Shown: piece after piece, positions 49,645-60,639 of the stretch
How positions within the stretch are numbered: position 1 is the stretch's first letter
How the letters are laid out: each line of letters opens with the position of its first letter
NCBI GenBank assembly: GCA_001465115.1
Contig: CP013614.1
Coordinates: 1,550,001 to 1,614,000 of the forward strand
Direction: 5' to 3'
Length of the DNA: 64,000 nucleotides
From: Enterococcus silesiacus
GTDB lineage: Bacteria > Bacillota > Bacilli > Lactobacillales > Enterococcaceae
The notes under the pieces: model-generated
Database searches by the model: none
What the model was told of the DNA's origin: nothing
What the model saw: the letters and a program-made list of their open reading frames with translations, nothing else
Translations under genes and position numbers: made by a program

Positions 49645-50095
49645 ATTTGTTTCAAATTTTAAGGAAAATGATGCTGCTTCTATCGGATTATCCTTTATAA
49701 AAGCCTATAATCTATGGCATAAAGCTATTAAAGAAAAACTAAAAACTTTAAATTTAACCCACCCACAATTTGTTGTTTTAGCTTCTTTGGGCTATCTGAG
49801 TCAAAATAGTGAAGAGGTAAATCAGGTTGCTATTTCCAAGCAATCAGATATAGACGTAATGACCGTATCAACCATTATCAAAAATTTAGAAAAAGTCAAC
49901 CTAGTGCTACGTCAACATTCAAAAAAGGACACTAGAGCCAAAGTTGTCAAATTAACTGAAACTGGGCAAGAATTACTAAACAAAGCTTTACCATTAGTAG
50001 AAGAAATCGATACTAATTTTTTTGGTGTATTGAGATCTGAAACAGAAATATTTAACTCACTTCTTTTTACATTAATAGAAGAAAATCTAGATTGA
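49637..50095 (+). CDS. MarR family transcriptional regulator
   Basis: A 152-residue winged-helix regulator. The wing and recognition helix region reads VAISKQSDIDVMTVSTIIKNLEKVNLV, followed by the SKKDTRAKVVKLTETG wing. The start is the ATG at 49637, with GAGG six bases upstream inside the SRPBCC gene. It probably binds the CACTTATA/TATAAGTG palindrome at 49179-49195 and represses its own two-gene unit. Confidence 0.88.
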   Translation: MDKFVSNFKENDAASIGLSFIKAYNLWHKAIKEKLKTLNLTHPQFVVLASLGYLSQNSEEVNQVAISKQSDIDVMTVSTIIKNLEKVNLVLRQHSKKDTRAKVVKLTETGQELLNKALPLVEEIDTNFFGVLRSETEIFNSLLFTLIEENLD

Positions 50096-50172
50096 AGATA
50101 ATTAGATAAACGCAAGATGATCGAAGTATAACGTAATCATTGCTTCTGATCACACCCTTTATCAAGATTCCA

Positions 50173-50219
50173 TGTGAATGGGATATGACTCAAAGAGTTA
50201 TGTCTCACTCACTTTTTTA
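50173..50219 (+). terminator. terminator of the SRPBCC-MarR unit
   Basis: ATGACTC/GAGTTAT inner arms and GTGA/TCAC outer arms, then six T. Same hairpin family as at 25387 and 36039. Confidence 0.7.
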
Positions 50220-50330
50220 TTTTATTGCAGAAGAAGCAGATGATACGTTTATTCGTATGAGAATACCTACCGATGACCTACGTTCTACCTTGCTTATATA
50301 AAATTTACTTAGCTATTTTTATCATAATGT

Positions 50331-50363
50331 AAAAAAAAAAGAACCTTGAAATATCAAGGTTCT
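50331..50363 (-). terminator. intrinsic terminator of groESL
   Basis: GAACCTTG and CAAGGTTC arms followed by ten T on the minus strand, 10 bp after the groEL stop. Confidence 0.9.
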
Positions 50364-50373
50364 CAATCACTTC

Positions 50374-52014
<1,641 letters not shown>

Positions 52015-52059
52015 TCAAAATTTTTATTTTTCTATATTAAATGTTGTTTGCCTAAACAA

Positions 52060-52344
52060 TTATTCGACGATCGCAATAATGTCTTTCCCAGATACGATCA
52101 AGTAATCGTTGCCTTCATATTTGACTTCAGTACCTGAATATTTTTCAAACATTACTGTATCGCCTTCTTTTACATCGGCAGGAACTTTTGTACCGTTATC
52201 TAAAACTCGGCCTTCACCGACTGCGATGACTTTTCCTGTTTGCGGTTTTTCTTGAGCTGCTGATGCTAACACAATGCCGCCTACTGTTTTTTCTTCTTCT
52301 TTCGCGACTTCAATAATGACGCGATCGCTTAATGGTTTTAACAC
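52060..52344 (-). CDS. groES: co-chaperonin GroES (10 kDa)
   Basis: Lid of the GroEL chamber, 94 residues. The start is GTG at 52344 (GTG-TTA-AAA-CCA-TTA, giving [11 protein letters not shown]). The ATG five codons upstream lies in the ATGGAGGGA ribosome site itself. The mobile loop is [21 protein letters not shown], here longer than 20 only if quoted whole, so positions about 17-37. A perfect CIRCE lies 33 bp upstream of the start. Confidence 0.97.
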   Translation of the reverse strand: MLKPLSDRVIIEVAKEEEKTVGGIVLASAAQEKPQTGKVIAVGEGRVLDNGTKVPADVKEGDTVMFEKYSGTEVKYEGNDYLIVSGKDIIAIVE

Positions 52345-52376
52345 AATAAATCCCTCCATAAAAAATATTTATCATT

Positions 52377-52444
52377 TTAGCACTCTTGGTTATCGAGTGC
52401 TAACTCACACTATTTATAATACTCATTTCACCTTCATAATGCAA
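52377..52444 (-). promoter_or_regulatory. groESL promoter with CIRCE operator
   Basis: CIRCE at 52377-52403 has perfect TTAGCACTC and GAGTGCTAA arms around 9 bp, the HrcA operator. TTGCAT (52444-52439) and TATTAT (52421-52416) are 17 bp apart, so the operator overlaps the transcription start. No CtsR direct repeat was noticed. Confidence 0.92.
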
Positions 52445-52579
52445 GCTTTTTGACTATTTTTTTAAAATAATTTCTCTCTTCGATTTTATAAAAGGAGTTG
52501 CTTTTTTATGGATATCACTAGATTCCCTCGTTCTCATCCATTTCATGGTAAAATGTAATCAGAAAGAGAGGCGATTAAA

Positions 52580-52762
52580 ATGAAACAACGAATCACGGGA
52601 GCTTTGATGGCAACGGGACTATATTTGCTGATTGCCAATGCTGGCAACTTCTTTTTTGGTGTAAATAGACGCTTTGATTGGACAACCACTTTATGGGAGG
52701 CTGCTTTTTTCTTCCTATTCATCTTTCTGTTACTAGGCTATCGCAACAATCACAAAAAATAA
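52580..52762 (+). CDS. small two-helix membrane protein of unknown function
   Basis: Sixty residues with two hydrophobic segments (about 7-26 and 38-54) and a basic end, RNNHKK. A GAGAGGCG ribosome site lies before the ATG. I do not recognise a family. It is 77 bp upstream of a CPBP-type membrane protease on the same strand. Confidence 0.6.
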   Translation: MKQRITGALMATGLYLLIANAGNFFFGVNRRFDWTTTLWEAAFFFLFIFLLLGYRNNHKK

Positions 52763-52839
52763 TTTATTTAAACAGACTAGCCCAAAGCTATGGTATACTT
52801 TTTTTATTCTATTAAACATGAAAGGAGTCTTTAGTTTCT

Positions 52840-53520
52840 ATGCCAAACAATTTTTCTATAAAAAAAATCAGTCTAGTAACAATCCTTTTATACGGACTCG
52901 TATTTTTTTCTCCATTTTTATTCAAACCATTTTCACCGGCTATTATTATTGCTGGAACGACCTTCACGTATATTCTTGGTGCTGGATTGATGATCTGGCT
53001 TTACATCAAAAATAGAGGTTCTGCTATTACAGTAGTTGAAAAAGAGGCCAAATTGACCTCTCTCGTTTTTACCTTATTACTTGGCATCAGTGGTATTTTT
53101 ATCGCGATGATCATTCAAGCCATTGTTTTTAGCATTGAAACTGCCATTACAGGTGTTGAACCCAGCTCACAAAATACACAAAATATTATTGCTGTTATTT
53201 TAGCTAATCCCTTATTTATTTTAGCTACAACGATCGGCGGACCGATCATGGAAGAATTTGTTTTTCGTCGGTCTTTGATTGGCTTAACTGAAACGTACAC
53301 TGGCTTTTGGATTTCAGCTATTATTAGTTCGTCCTTGTTTTCAGTTATCCATCAAGATGGGCATTTCTTTGTTTACTTTTTCATGGGTTTCTTTTTTGCA
53401 TTACTGTATAAAATGACAGGCCGGATCTGGACTTCTATTATTGCCCACTGCGGCATGAATACTATGGTCGTGATTGCGCAACTCGTACTTCATTATGCAA
53501 ATATTGAATTGCCTAAATAA
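52840..53520 (+). CDS. CPBP family intramembrane metalloprotease
   Basis: A 226-residue membrane protein of the CAAX-prenyl-protease/bacteriocin-processing (Abi) family. Motif 1 is EEFVFRRSLIG (about 147-157), motif 2 FSVIHQDGHFFVYFFMGFFFALLY near 180-200, and motif 3 TSIIAHCGMN near 205. The Glu pair, the Arg and the three His needed for metal binding are present. Family members handle bacteriocin immunity or peptide processing; the substrate is unknown. An AAAGGAG ribosome site supports the start. Confidence 0.9.
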   Translation: MPNNFSIKKISLVTILLYGLVFFSPFLFKPFSPAIIIAGTTFTYILGAGLMIWLYIKNRGSAITVVEKEAKLTSLVFTLLLGISGIFIAMIIQAIVFSIETAITGVEPSSQNTQNIIAVILANPLFILATTIGGPIMEEFVFRRSLIGLTETYTGFWISAIISSSLFSVIHQDGHFFVYFFMGFFFALLYKMTGRIWTSIIAHCGMNTMVVIAQLVLHYANIELPK

Positions 53521-53547
53521 TTAGTCCTCAAGAAAATAAAAAATAAG

Positions 53548-53595
53548 CCCTTGTGAGTGCATGTTTCCTAACATCTGCACTCACAAGGGTTTTTA
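53548..53595. terminator. shared terminator of the CPBP gene and rex
   Basis: CCCTTGTGAGTGCA and TGCACTCACAAGGG pair perfectly over 14 bp. T-rich flanks are present on both strands, between convergent genes. Confidence 0.9.
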
Positions 53596-54261
53596 TTATT
53601 CTTTTTCGTCTTCGATTTCTGCTTCAGCTAACTCGCTGTCGTGGTGTAGGAAATAAATCAATGTTTGCAATTCATTCGTCAAATCCACATTTTGAATTAG
53701 AACATCTGTCGGTGCCACTAAGCGCGCAGCGGTAAAGTTTAAAATCCCCTTCACACCAGCATCAGCTAACTGACTGACAACTTCTTGCGCTTTTCTTGCT
53801 GGTAAGGTTAGAATCGCTACTTCAATTTGCTGTACTCGAATTTGTTCCATCATATCCGTCATTGGATACACAGGAATTCCATCAACAATTCTGCCCACGA
53901 TGTCATCATTGACATCGAACGCACAACTGACACGAATACTGTTGCTTTGATGAAATTTATATTTCAGTAAGGCACTTCCTAAGTTACCTACACCAATCAA
54001 TGCTACATTGGTTAGTTCATCATCATTCAATGTTTTTGCAAAGAAATTCATCAGATTCTCTACATCGTAGCCATAACCGCGCTTACCTAATTCGCCAAAA
54101 TAAGAAAAATCTCGTCGAATCGTTGCGCTATCTACTTGTACTGCTTCACTTAGTTCAGTAGATGAAACTTTATTTTTGCCTGCATCATGCAGAATTCTCA
54201 AATAACGATAATATAGGGGAAGGCGTCTTGCCGTTGCTTTTGGAATAATTTGGTCTTTCAC
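53596..54261 (-). CDS. rex: redox-sensing transcriptional repressor Rex
   Basis: NADH/NAD+-responsive repressor of fermentation genes, 221 residues. The N-terminal winged helix (about 1-80, [21 protein letters not shown]) is followed by a Rossmann domain with GVGNLG at about 90-95 and a C-terminal swap helix. The acidic tail [10 protein letters not shown] is short. No Rex box was recognised in its own 220-bp upstream region, so autoregulation is not evident. It is a single gene. Confidence 0.96.
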   Translation of the reverse strand: MKDQIIPKATARRLPLYYRYLRILHDAGKNKVSSTELSEAVQVDSATIRRDFSYFGELGKRGYGYDVENLMNFFAKTLNDDELTNVALIGVGNLGSALLKYKFHQSNSIRVSCAFDVNDDIVGRIVDGIPVYPMTDMMEQIRVQQIEVAILTLPARKAQEVVSQLADAGVKGILNFTAARLVAPTDVLIQNVDLTNELQTLIYFLHHDSELAEAEIEDEKE

Positions 54262-54478
54262 AATCGTACCTCCAATACTCTAAATATAGACAAATATCCA
54301 CTTAATCATAATAGCAGTTGTTCCAGACAAAAAGCAATCTTACAGCTCAAAAAACTCCTTTTTTTCAATTTTTCTTAAAGCTTCTTACTATTTTTATTGA
54401 CTCACTATGTAGTAAGTGTGCTATTTTAAGTCATTTTATGCTACACTAAAACCATTGAAATAGAAATGAGGATGCCCC

Positions 54479-56422
54479 ATGATTTTACTCCAAGCAAACC
54501 AAATTGCCCGATATTTCGGTGCAGACACTTTGTTTGAAAACATACAAATGGAGATCAGCACAAATAGTCGGATCGCGTTAGTCGGCCGTAATGGTGCTGG
54601 TAAATCTACCCTACTAAAAATAATCGCTGGTATCGATGCACCAGATGCTGGTACGATTGCAAAAAATAAAACAGCTAGTCTAGGATACTTAGCCCAAGAT
54701 ACTGGTCTTGATTCTGATAAAACCGTTTGGGATGAAATGCTTGAAGCCTTTGTCGATGTAATCACAATAGAAAAACGAATGCGTGAACTAGAATTGATTA
54801 TTAGTGAACTGCTGCCTGATGCTGCAAATTATGAATCCGTTATGAAAGAATATGATCGGCTGCAACACGATTTTTCAGAAAAAAATGGTTACGGCTATGA
54901 AAATGAAATTCGTTCTGTCTTGCATGGTTTTGGATTTAGGGAAGAATTCTATTCAAAGCAGATCAGTACCTTATCAGGTGGTCAAAAAACGCGTTTAGCT
55001 TTAGCTCGTATGTTACTACAAAAACCAGATATTTTGATTCTCGATGAACCGACGAACCATTTGGATATCGACACTCTTTCTTGGTTAGAAAATTATCTAC
55101 CGAGTTATTCCGGGGCACTTTTGATTGTCTCTCATGACCGATATTTCCTAGATAAAGTTGTTACAGAAGTCTATGAAATCAGCCGTCATAAAATGCGTTA
55201 TTATAAAGGAAACTACTCAAAATATTTAGAATTAAAAGCTGAGCAGTTGACTAGCGAATGGAAAGCGTACGAAAAACAGCAAACTGAAATCAATAAACTT
55301 GAAGATTTTGTTGCCCGTAATTTAGTCAGAGCGTCAACCACAAAACGTGCGCAAAGTCGTAGAAAAACCTTAGAAAAAATCGAACGCTTAGATCGACCTC
55401 AAGGAGACGAAAAATCAGCTAATTTCCTATTCGCTATCGAAAAAACTTCTGGAAATGTTGTTTTACAAGTGGAAGATGCTGCAATTGGATACGATGATCG
55501 GATTTTATCTGAACCAGTTTCCCTTGATATTCGTAGACAAGAAGCTATTGCGCTTGTCGGACCAAACGGAATTGGCAAATCCACATTGTTAAAATCAATT
55601 ATTGGAAGCATTCCCTTCATTAAAGGGACAGCTAATCTTGGCACCAACGTTCAGATCGGTTATTATGACCAAGAACAAGCGAACCTTCATGGAACCAAAA
55701 CCGTTTTAGCTGAGCTTTGGGACGAGCATCCAACGACTCCTGAAAAAGATATACGAAATGTTTTAGGCAGTTTTTTATTTAGCGGAAATGATGTAGAAAA
55801 AACTATTCCACTTTTAAGTGGCGGTGAAAAAGCTCGAGTTGCTTTGGCAAAATTATCCATGGATAAAGAAAATTTCTTGATCTTAGATGAACCGACAAAC
55901 CATTTAGACATTGATAACAAAGAAGTCTTAGAAAATGCTCTGATCGATTATGACGGGACACTATTATTTGTTTCTCATGACCGTTACTTCATTAATCGAA
56001 TCGCAACGAAAGTCATTGAACTTTCCGAAACCGGCAGTAAATTGTACTTGGGCGATTACGATTACTACCTAGAAAAGAAAAAAGAAGAGGAAGAATTAGC
56101 CGCATTATTGGCTGAAGAGTCCACTGCTAAACAAACAGAAACCACAAAGCCTAAAAATGATTTTTATCAAAATAAAGAACAACAAAAAATCCTGCGTACT
56201 TTAAATCGAAAAATTACACAGATCGAAGAGAACTTGGCGAACTTAGATACAACGATTGCTCAATTAGAACAATCAATGACCGATCCAGCTCTTGTTGATG
56301 ATCATGTGAAGCTAATGTCATTAAATGAAGAGCTAGAATCACAAAAAACGCAGCAAGAACAATTACTATCCGACTGGGAAAACCTTAGTTTAGAACTTGA
56401 AGAATTAGAAGAAAATAATTGA
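54479..56422 (+). CDS. ABC-F family ATPase (YdiF-like)
   Basis: Cytoplasmic ABC-F protein acting on ribosomes, 647 residues, no membrane domain. There are two nucleotide-binding domains: Walker A GRNGAGKST and LSGGQKTRLALARML in the first, GPNGIGKST and LSGGEKARVALAKL in the second, joined by the interdomain linker (about 245-320, FVARNLVRASTTKRAQSRRK). A C-terminal coiled coil covers about 565-647. The housekeeping YdiF/Uup type is more likely than an antibiotic-resistance ABC-F. Its ribosome site (GAGGATG) is modest. busR follows directly. Confidence 0.93.
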   Translation: MILLQANQIARYFGADTLFENIQMEISTNSRIALVGRNGAGKSTLLKIIAGIDAPDAGTIAKNKTASLGYLAQDTGLDSDKTVWDEMLEAFVDVITIEKRMRELELIISELLPDAANYESVMKEYDRLQHDFSEKNGYGYENEIRSVLHGFGFREEFYSKQISTLSGGQKTRLALARMLLQKPDILILDEPTNHLDIDTLSWLENYLPSYSGALLIVSHDRYFLDKVVTEVYEISRHKMRYYKGNYSKYLELKAEQLTSEWKAYEKQQTEINKLEDFVARNLVRASTTKRAQSRRKTLEKIERLDRPQGDEKSANFLFAIEKTSGNVVLQVEDAAIGYDDRILSEPVSLDIRRQEAIALVGPNGIGKSTLLKSIIGSIPFIKGTANLGTNVQIGYYDQEQANLHGTKTVLAELWDEHPTTPEKDIRNVLGSFLFSGNDVEKTIPLLSGGEKARVALAKLSMDKENFLILDEPTNHLDIDNKEVLENALIDYDGTLLFVSHDRYFINRIATKVIELSETGSKLYLGDYDYYLEKKKEEEELAALLAEESTAKQTETTKPKNDFYQNKEQQKILRTLNRKITQIEENLANLDTTIAQLEQSMTDPALVDDHVKLMSLNEELESQKTQQEQLLSDWENLSLELEELEENN

Positions 56423-56439
56423 CGAAAGGCAGGTTTCAT

Positions 56440-57075
56440 ATGACTTCAAAACGTATGAATGTAACGAAACCTAAGTATCAGCAAATCGCTGTAGATGTAG
56501 CCGCTAAAATTGCTGATCAAACATTTACCGTTGGTGATAAAATCCATGCACGTTCTACTTTGGCTAACAAATACAGTGTCTCTCCTGAAACAGCCCGTAA
56601 GGCAATCAGTGTATTAGTTGATTTAGAAATCGTCCAAGCAAAACATGGCAGCGGTTTTTATGTTCATTCAATGGAAAAAGCCAAACTCTTCGTCGATCAA
56701 TACCAAGATGTTCAATCAATTCATGATTTAAAAGACGATCTAATCGGCAGTGTTAAAAAACAAAAAGAGGAATTAAGCCACTTTTCAGAAATACTGGATA
56801 AGCTTGTTGATCAGACTAAGCGTTTTGATTCGTTCAATCCGCTAAATCCAGTGACTTTCACACTGACTGCTGACGCAACGCATCTTGAAATGACGATCAG
56901 TGAATTGAATCTATGGCAAAGTACTTCTGCTACTTTGATTGCGATCAAGCATGGTGATGAACTCCTTGTATCTCCTGGTCCATATGCAAAACTTACTGCA
57001 GGTGATACGATTTATTTTGTTGGTCATGAATCAACATTGCAACGGGTTCAGAATTTTTTCTACCCGAATGCATAA
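56440..57075 (+). CDS. busR: c-di-AMP-responsive repressor BusR (GntR HTH + RCK_C)
   Basis: A 211-residue repressor of glycine-betaine uptake. An N-terminal GntR winged helix (about 8-75, PKYQQIAVDVAAKIADQTF and SPETARKAISVLV) is followed by a coiled coil and a C-terminal RCK_C domain (about 130-205, the c-di-AMP site in known BusR proteins). The start is the ATG at 56440 behind AAAGGCAGG; a TTG frame begins in the preceding stop. busAA-busAB lie downstream, with a BusR-like bipartite site at 57212-57249. Confidence 0.9.
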   Translation: MTSKRMNVTKPKYQQIAVDVAAKIADQTFTVGDKIHARSTLANKYSVSPETARKAISVLVDLEIVQAKHGSGFYVHSMEKAKLFVDQYQDVQSIHDLKDDLIGSVKKQKEELSHFSEILDKLVDQTKRFDSFNPLNPVTFTLTADATHLEMTISELNLWQSTSATLIAIKHGDELLVSPGPYAKLTAGDTIYFVGHESTLQRVQNFFYPNA

Positions 57076-57111
57076 TATAAAGAAGAATCGAACAAATTAA
57101 AGTTTTGTACC

Positions 57112-57153
57112 GACCCCAAAAAGTTAGACCAAAAATCTAATTTTTTGGGGTCA
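57112..57153 (+). terminator. terminator of busR
   Basis: GACCCCAAAAAGTTAGA pairs with TCTAATTTTTTGGGGTC, with a T-rich stretch later. The arm sequence resembles ends of IS3-family elements, as I recall them, but no element is present. Confidence 0.7.
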
Positions 57154-57206
57154 TTACATTTGACTGTTCTTTTTTTTTTGATTTCCTTATCTTATATGCC
57201 GCTAAG

Positions 57207-57249
57207 TTGACAAAGTGACTACACGATGTTAACCTAGAATGGTCACTTT
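57207..57249 (+). promoter_or_regulatory. busA promoter with bipartite BusR operator
   Basis: AAAGTGAC (57212-57219) and GTCACTTT (57242-57249) are exact inverted half-sites 22 bp apart. They overlap TTGACA (57207-57212) and an extended -10-like TGTTAACCT (ending 57235) at 17-bp spacing. BusR is known to read such widely separated half-sites as a tetramer; the 22-bp spacing is as I remember it. Confidence 0.75.
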
Positions 57250-57298
57250 TTTTACAGAAAAGAAAATGATTTACATTACATGTAAATCATTTTGTAGC

Positions 57299-57540
57299 TT
57301 ATCTAGCTTCACGGGCTAGTCTCTCGGGAAAAAGATAAAAAATAAATGAGACAAAATATGTCTCAGTCATTTTTTCCTATTTTCCTGTCAAGGCTAAACG
57401 AGCTCGTTCAGCTTTTATTGTTATCTAGCTTCGCAGGCTAACTCCGACAGAAAAAAGATAAAATCCGATTGTGGCGAAAAGCACCACCCTCTGATTTCCC
57501 TATTTTTCTGTCGGAGTTGGACGAACCTGCTCAGCTTTTA
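57299..57540 (+). repeat. two tandem structured repeat units upstream of busAA
   Basis: Units at about 57299-57417 and 57421-57540, of the same family as at 10787 and 30162, here on the plus strand and so again in the sense orientation of the next gene. Both start TTATCTAGCTTC, contain the AAAGATAAA/TTCCTATTT-type internal loop and end AGCTTTTA. In the second unit GCAGG with CCTGC and AACTCCGACAGAAAAA with its complement form a nearly complete outer stem. The array ends directly before the AAGGAGGA site of busAA. Confidence 0.8.
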
Positions 57541-57560
57541 AAATAAGGAGGAATTTTGTT

Positions 57561-58751
57561 TTGCCCAAAGTACAAGTCTCACATTTAACAAAAATATTCG
57601 GTAAAAAATCAAAACAAGCACTGGATATGATCAAAGAAAACAAAGATAAAACTGAAATCTTGAAAAAGACCGGTGCCACAGTTGGCGTTTATGATGTCAA
57701 TTTTGAAGTAGAAGAAGGCGAAATTTTCGTGATCATGGGTCTTTCTGGTAGTGGTAAGTCTACCTTAATCCGTTTATTGAATCGTTTGATCGAACCGACT
57801 TCTGGAAATATTTTTATTGATAATCAAGACATCTCAAAATTGGATAAAGAAGGCCTTAGAGAAGTTCGTCGTAATAAGATGAGCATGGTTTTCCAAAATT
57901 TTGGTCTCTTCCCTCACCGCACGATTTTAGAAAATACAGAATATGGTTTAGAAGTTCGTGGTGTCCCAAAAGAAGAACGGACTGCAAAAGCTGAGCAAGC
58001 GTTAGAAAACTCTAGTTTATTAGCTTTTAAAGATCAGTTTCCTAATCAGCTATCTGGCGGGATGCAACAACGTGTCGGTTTAGCTAGAGCTTTAGCTAAC
58101 GATCCAGAAATTTTATTGATGGACGAAGCCTTTTCCGCCCTTGATCCGTTGATTCGTCGGGAAATGCAAGATGAGTTAGTTGATTTACAAGAAAACGTGA
58201 AAAAGACAATCATCTTTATTACCCACGATTTAAATGAAGCTTTACGCATCGGTGATCGAATCGCTTTAATGAAAGATGGTCAGATCATGCAAATCGGTAC
58301 TGGTGAAGAAATCTTAACGAACCCAGCTAACGATTATGTACGTACCTTCGTTGAAGATGTCGATCGTTCGAAAGTCTTGACTGCTCAAAATATCATGGTT
58401 CCGGCACTAACGACCAATATTGAAATTGACGGTCCAACCGTTGCTCTAACACGGATGCGCCAAGAAGAAGTTAGTATGCTTTTAGCTGTTGATAAAAAAC
58501 GTCAACTAAAAGGTGTTGTCCGAGCTGAACGCGCTCTAGAAGCACGTAAAGCAGGTAAACCATTAACTGACTATGTGGATACAGATATTACTTCTATCGA
58601 CAAAGATATGCTTGTCAACGATATTTTCCCAATCATCTATGATTCACCTACGCCAGTTGCTGTAACTGACAATAATAAATTGCTTGGTGTTGTCATTCGT
58701 GGTAGCGTTCTTGAAGCATTAGCAGAAACAGAGGTGAATATCAATGAATAA
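57561..58751 (+). CDS. busAA: glycine betaine ABC transporter ATP-binding protein with CBS domains
   Basis: ATPase of the OpuA/BusA osmolyte importer, 396 residues. Walker A is GLSGSGKST at about 60-68, followed by [16 protein letters not shown] and [15 protein letters not shown]-terminal tandem CBS module (about 265-396) is the ionic-strength and c-di-AMP sensor in OpuA. The start is TTG behind AAGGAGGA. It overlaps busAB by 8 bp. Transcription should begin near 57240 under BusR control, giving a 5' leader of about 320 nt with two structured repeats. Confidence 0.95.
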   Translation: MPKVQVSHLTKIFGKKSKQALDMIKENKDKTEILKKTGATVGVYDVNFEVEEGEIFVIMGLSGSGKSTLIRLLNRLIEPTSGNIFIDNQDISKLDKEGLREVRRNKMSMVFQNFGLFPHRTILENTEYGLEVRGVPKEERTAKAEQALENSSLLAFKDQFPNQLSGGMQQRVGLARALANDPEILLMDEAFSALDPLIRREMQDELVDLQENVKKTIIFITHDLNEALRIGDRIALMKDGQIMQIGTGEEILTNPANDYVRTFVEDVDRSKVLTAQNIMVPALTTNIEIDGPTVALTRMRQEEVSMLLAVDKKRQLKGVVRAERALEARKAGKPLTDYVDTDITSIDKDMLVNDIFPIIYDSPTPVAVTDNNKLLGVVIRGSVLEALAETEVNINE

Positions 58752-60459
58752 TTATCAATTGCCAGTAGCAGATTGGGTTGAAACAATTACAGAATGGATG
58801 ACGAATACTTTTTCCGGCGTTTTCAGTTTCTTCCAATCAACAGGTCAAAGCTTAATGGACGGAATCACTTCTCTATTAGTTGCAATTCCTCCTGTACTAT
58901 TTATTATCATTTTAACTGCCATTGCATTCTTTATTTCAAATAAGAAAATTGGTTTAAGTTTGTTTACACTGATTGGGTTACTTTTCATTTATAATCAAAA
59001 TCTATGGACAGATTTAATGAGTACTGTGACTTTAGTTTTACTTTCTAGTGTTGTTTCGATCGTTATCGGTGTGCCACTTGGAATTTTAATGGCCAAAAGT
59101 AATAAAGCACAAAGTATTATTACGCCTATTTTAGATTTCATGCAAACCATGCCTGGATTTGTTTATTTAATTCCGGCCGTTGCGTTTTTCGGAATTGGTA
59201 TGGTTCCTGGGGTATTTGCCTCAGTGATCTTTGCATTGCCACCAACTGTTCGTTTTACAAATCTTGGAATTCGTCAAGTACCGAAAGAACTGGTTGAAGC
59301 ATCTGATTCATTTGGTAGTACGGGTTGGCAAAAACTATTCAAACTTGAGTTACCATTAGCTAAAAGTACCATTATGGCCGGTGTCAATCAAACAACCATG
59401 CTGGCACTTTCTATGGTGGTGATCGCATCAATGATCGGTGCACCTGGACTTGGCCGTGGCGTTCTTTCGGCCTTACAACGTGCCCAAGTCGGTAATGGCT
59501 TTGTTAATGGGGTTGCGTTAGTTATACTAGCGATCATCATTGATCGTTTTACTCAAAATTTAAATAAGAAAAAAACAACTCCAGCTAAATCAAAATTCTC
59601 TAAAAAACAGAAAATTGGTGGAACTGTTGTTGCTGTTGTAGCTATTGTTGCTTTGATGGCTGGCTCTACTCTTTTCTCATCTGCTAAAAACGAAGAAAAA
59701 AACATTTCGCTTTCTTATGTAGAATGGGATACAGAAGTTGCCTCAACGCATGTCATCGGTGAAGTGCTAAAAGATGTTGGGTACAATGTCTCACTAACAC
59801 CATTGGATAATGCAATTATGTGGGAATCACTCTCAAAAGGAGAAACCGATGCAATGGTTGCCGCTTGGCTTCCTGGAACTCACGGTGAGCAATACAAACA
59901 ATATAAAGATAAAGTGGATGATTTAGGTGAAAACTTAAAAGGTGCTAAACTTGGTATCGTCGTTCCACAATATATGGATGTCAATTCAATTGATGAGTTA
60001 AAAGATCAAGCTGGTAAAAAAATCACTGGGATCGAACCTGGTGCAGGCGTTGTTGCGGCGGCTGAAAAAACGCAAAAAGCTTACAACAACTTATCTGATT
60101 GGTCTGTTGAAACCTCATCTTCTGGTGCAATGACCGTTGCACTTGGACAAGCGATTAAAAACAAAGAAGAGATCGTGATCACTGGTTGGTCTCCTCATTG
60201 GATGTTTGCTAAATATGATCTTAAATATTTAGAAGATCCAAAAGGCACCATGGGCAATGAAGAAGCCATTCATACAATGGCTCGAAAAGGATTAGAAAAA
60301 GAAAATCCTGAAGCTTATAACATCTTAAACAATTTCCATTGGACAAAAGAAGATATGGAATCTGTGATGTTAGAAATCAACAACGGAACAGATCCAACAC
60401 AAGCAGCAAGAGACTGGATCGACAGTCATTCAAAAGAAGTTGCTGAGTGGAAAAAATAA
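58744..60459 (+). CDS. busAB: glycine betaine ABC transporter permease-substrate-binding fusion
   Basis: A 571-residue fusion typical of OpuABC/BusAB. Membrane permease (about 1-275) with the EAA-type loop [23 protein letters not shown], a further helix (about 290-312), and an external substrate-binding domain (about 320-571) carrying Trp-rich betaine cage positions such as AAWLPGTHG and TGWSPHWMF. Together with BusAA it imports glycine betaine under osmotic stress. A strong terminator follows at 60461. Confidence 0.95.
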   Translation: MNNYQLPVADWVETITEWMTNTFSGVFSFFQSTGQSLMDGITSLLVAIPPVLFIIILTAIAFFISNKKIGLSLFTLIGLLFIYNQNLWTDLMSTVTLVLLSSVVSIVIGVPLGILMAKSNKAQSIITPILDFMQTMPGFVYLIPAVAFFGIGMVPGVFASVIFALPPTVRFTNLGIRQVPKELVEASDSFGSTGWQKLFKLELPLAKSTIMAGVNQTTMLALSMVVIASMIGAPGLGRGVLSALQRAQVGNGFVNGVALVILAIIIDRFTQNLNKKKTTPAKSKFSKKQKIGGTVVAVVAIVALMAGSTLFSSAKNEEKNISLSYVEWDTEVASTHVIGEVLKDVGYNVSLTPLDNAIMWESLSKGETDAMVAAWLPGTHGEQYKQYKDKVDDLGENLKGAKLGIVVPQYMDVNSIDELKDQAGKKITGIEPGAGVVAAAEKTQKAYNNLSDWSVETSSSGAMTVALGQAIKNKEEIVITGWSPHWMFAKYDLKYLEDPKGTMGNEEAIHTMARKGLEKENPEAYNILNNFHWTKEDMESVMLEINNGTDPTQAARDWIDSHSKEVAEWKK

Positions 60460-60460
60460 T

Positions 60461-60499
60461 AAAAAGAGCTGCCCATAATTTTTGTGGTCAGCTCTTTTT
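60461..60499 (+). terminator. intrinsic terminator of busA
   Basis: AAAAAGAGCTG and CAGCTCTTTTT arms with an inner CCA/TGG pair, directly after the busAB stop. Confidence 0.92.
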
Positions 60500-60639
60500 C
60501 ATGTCTAGCCTCTTCCTTTTCTTTACTTATTTAAAATCCCTGTACCCTCTCAGTGCATCATTCAGTAAAACGAATTAATTTATAAACTTCTTTATTTTCA
60601 ATAGGTCAAAAGCTATAATTTAAATTAGGAGGTGATAAA

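Noticed and set aside
50218..50301. short open stretch translating to FYFIAEEADDTFIRMRIP and onward
   Set aside because: It looks protein-like and might be a gene remnant, but it has no start, is only about 28 codons long and matches nothing I know.
54436..54765. long frames on the opposite strand of the ABC-F, groEL and ATP synthase genes
   Set aside because: They lack ribosome sites and are explained by the codon pattern of the real genes.
57112..57153. IS3-like terminal sequence
   Set aside because: Only a short hairpin is present, with no transposase frame or target duplication; it was annotated as a terminator.
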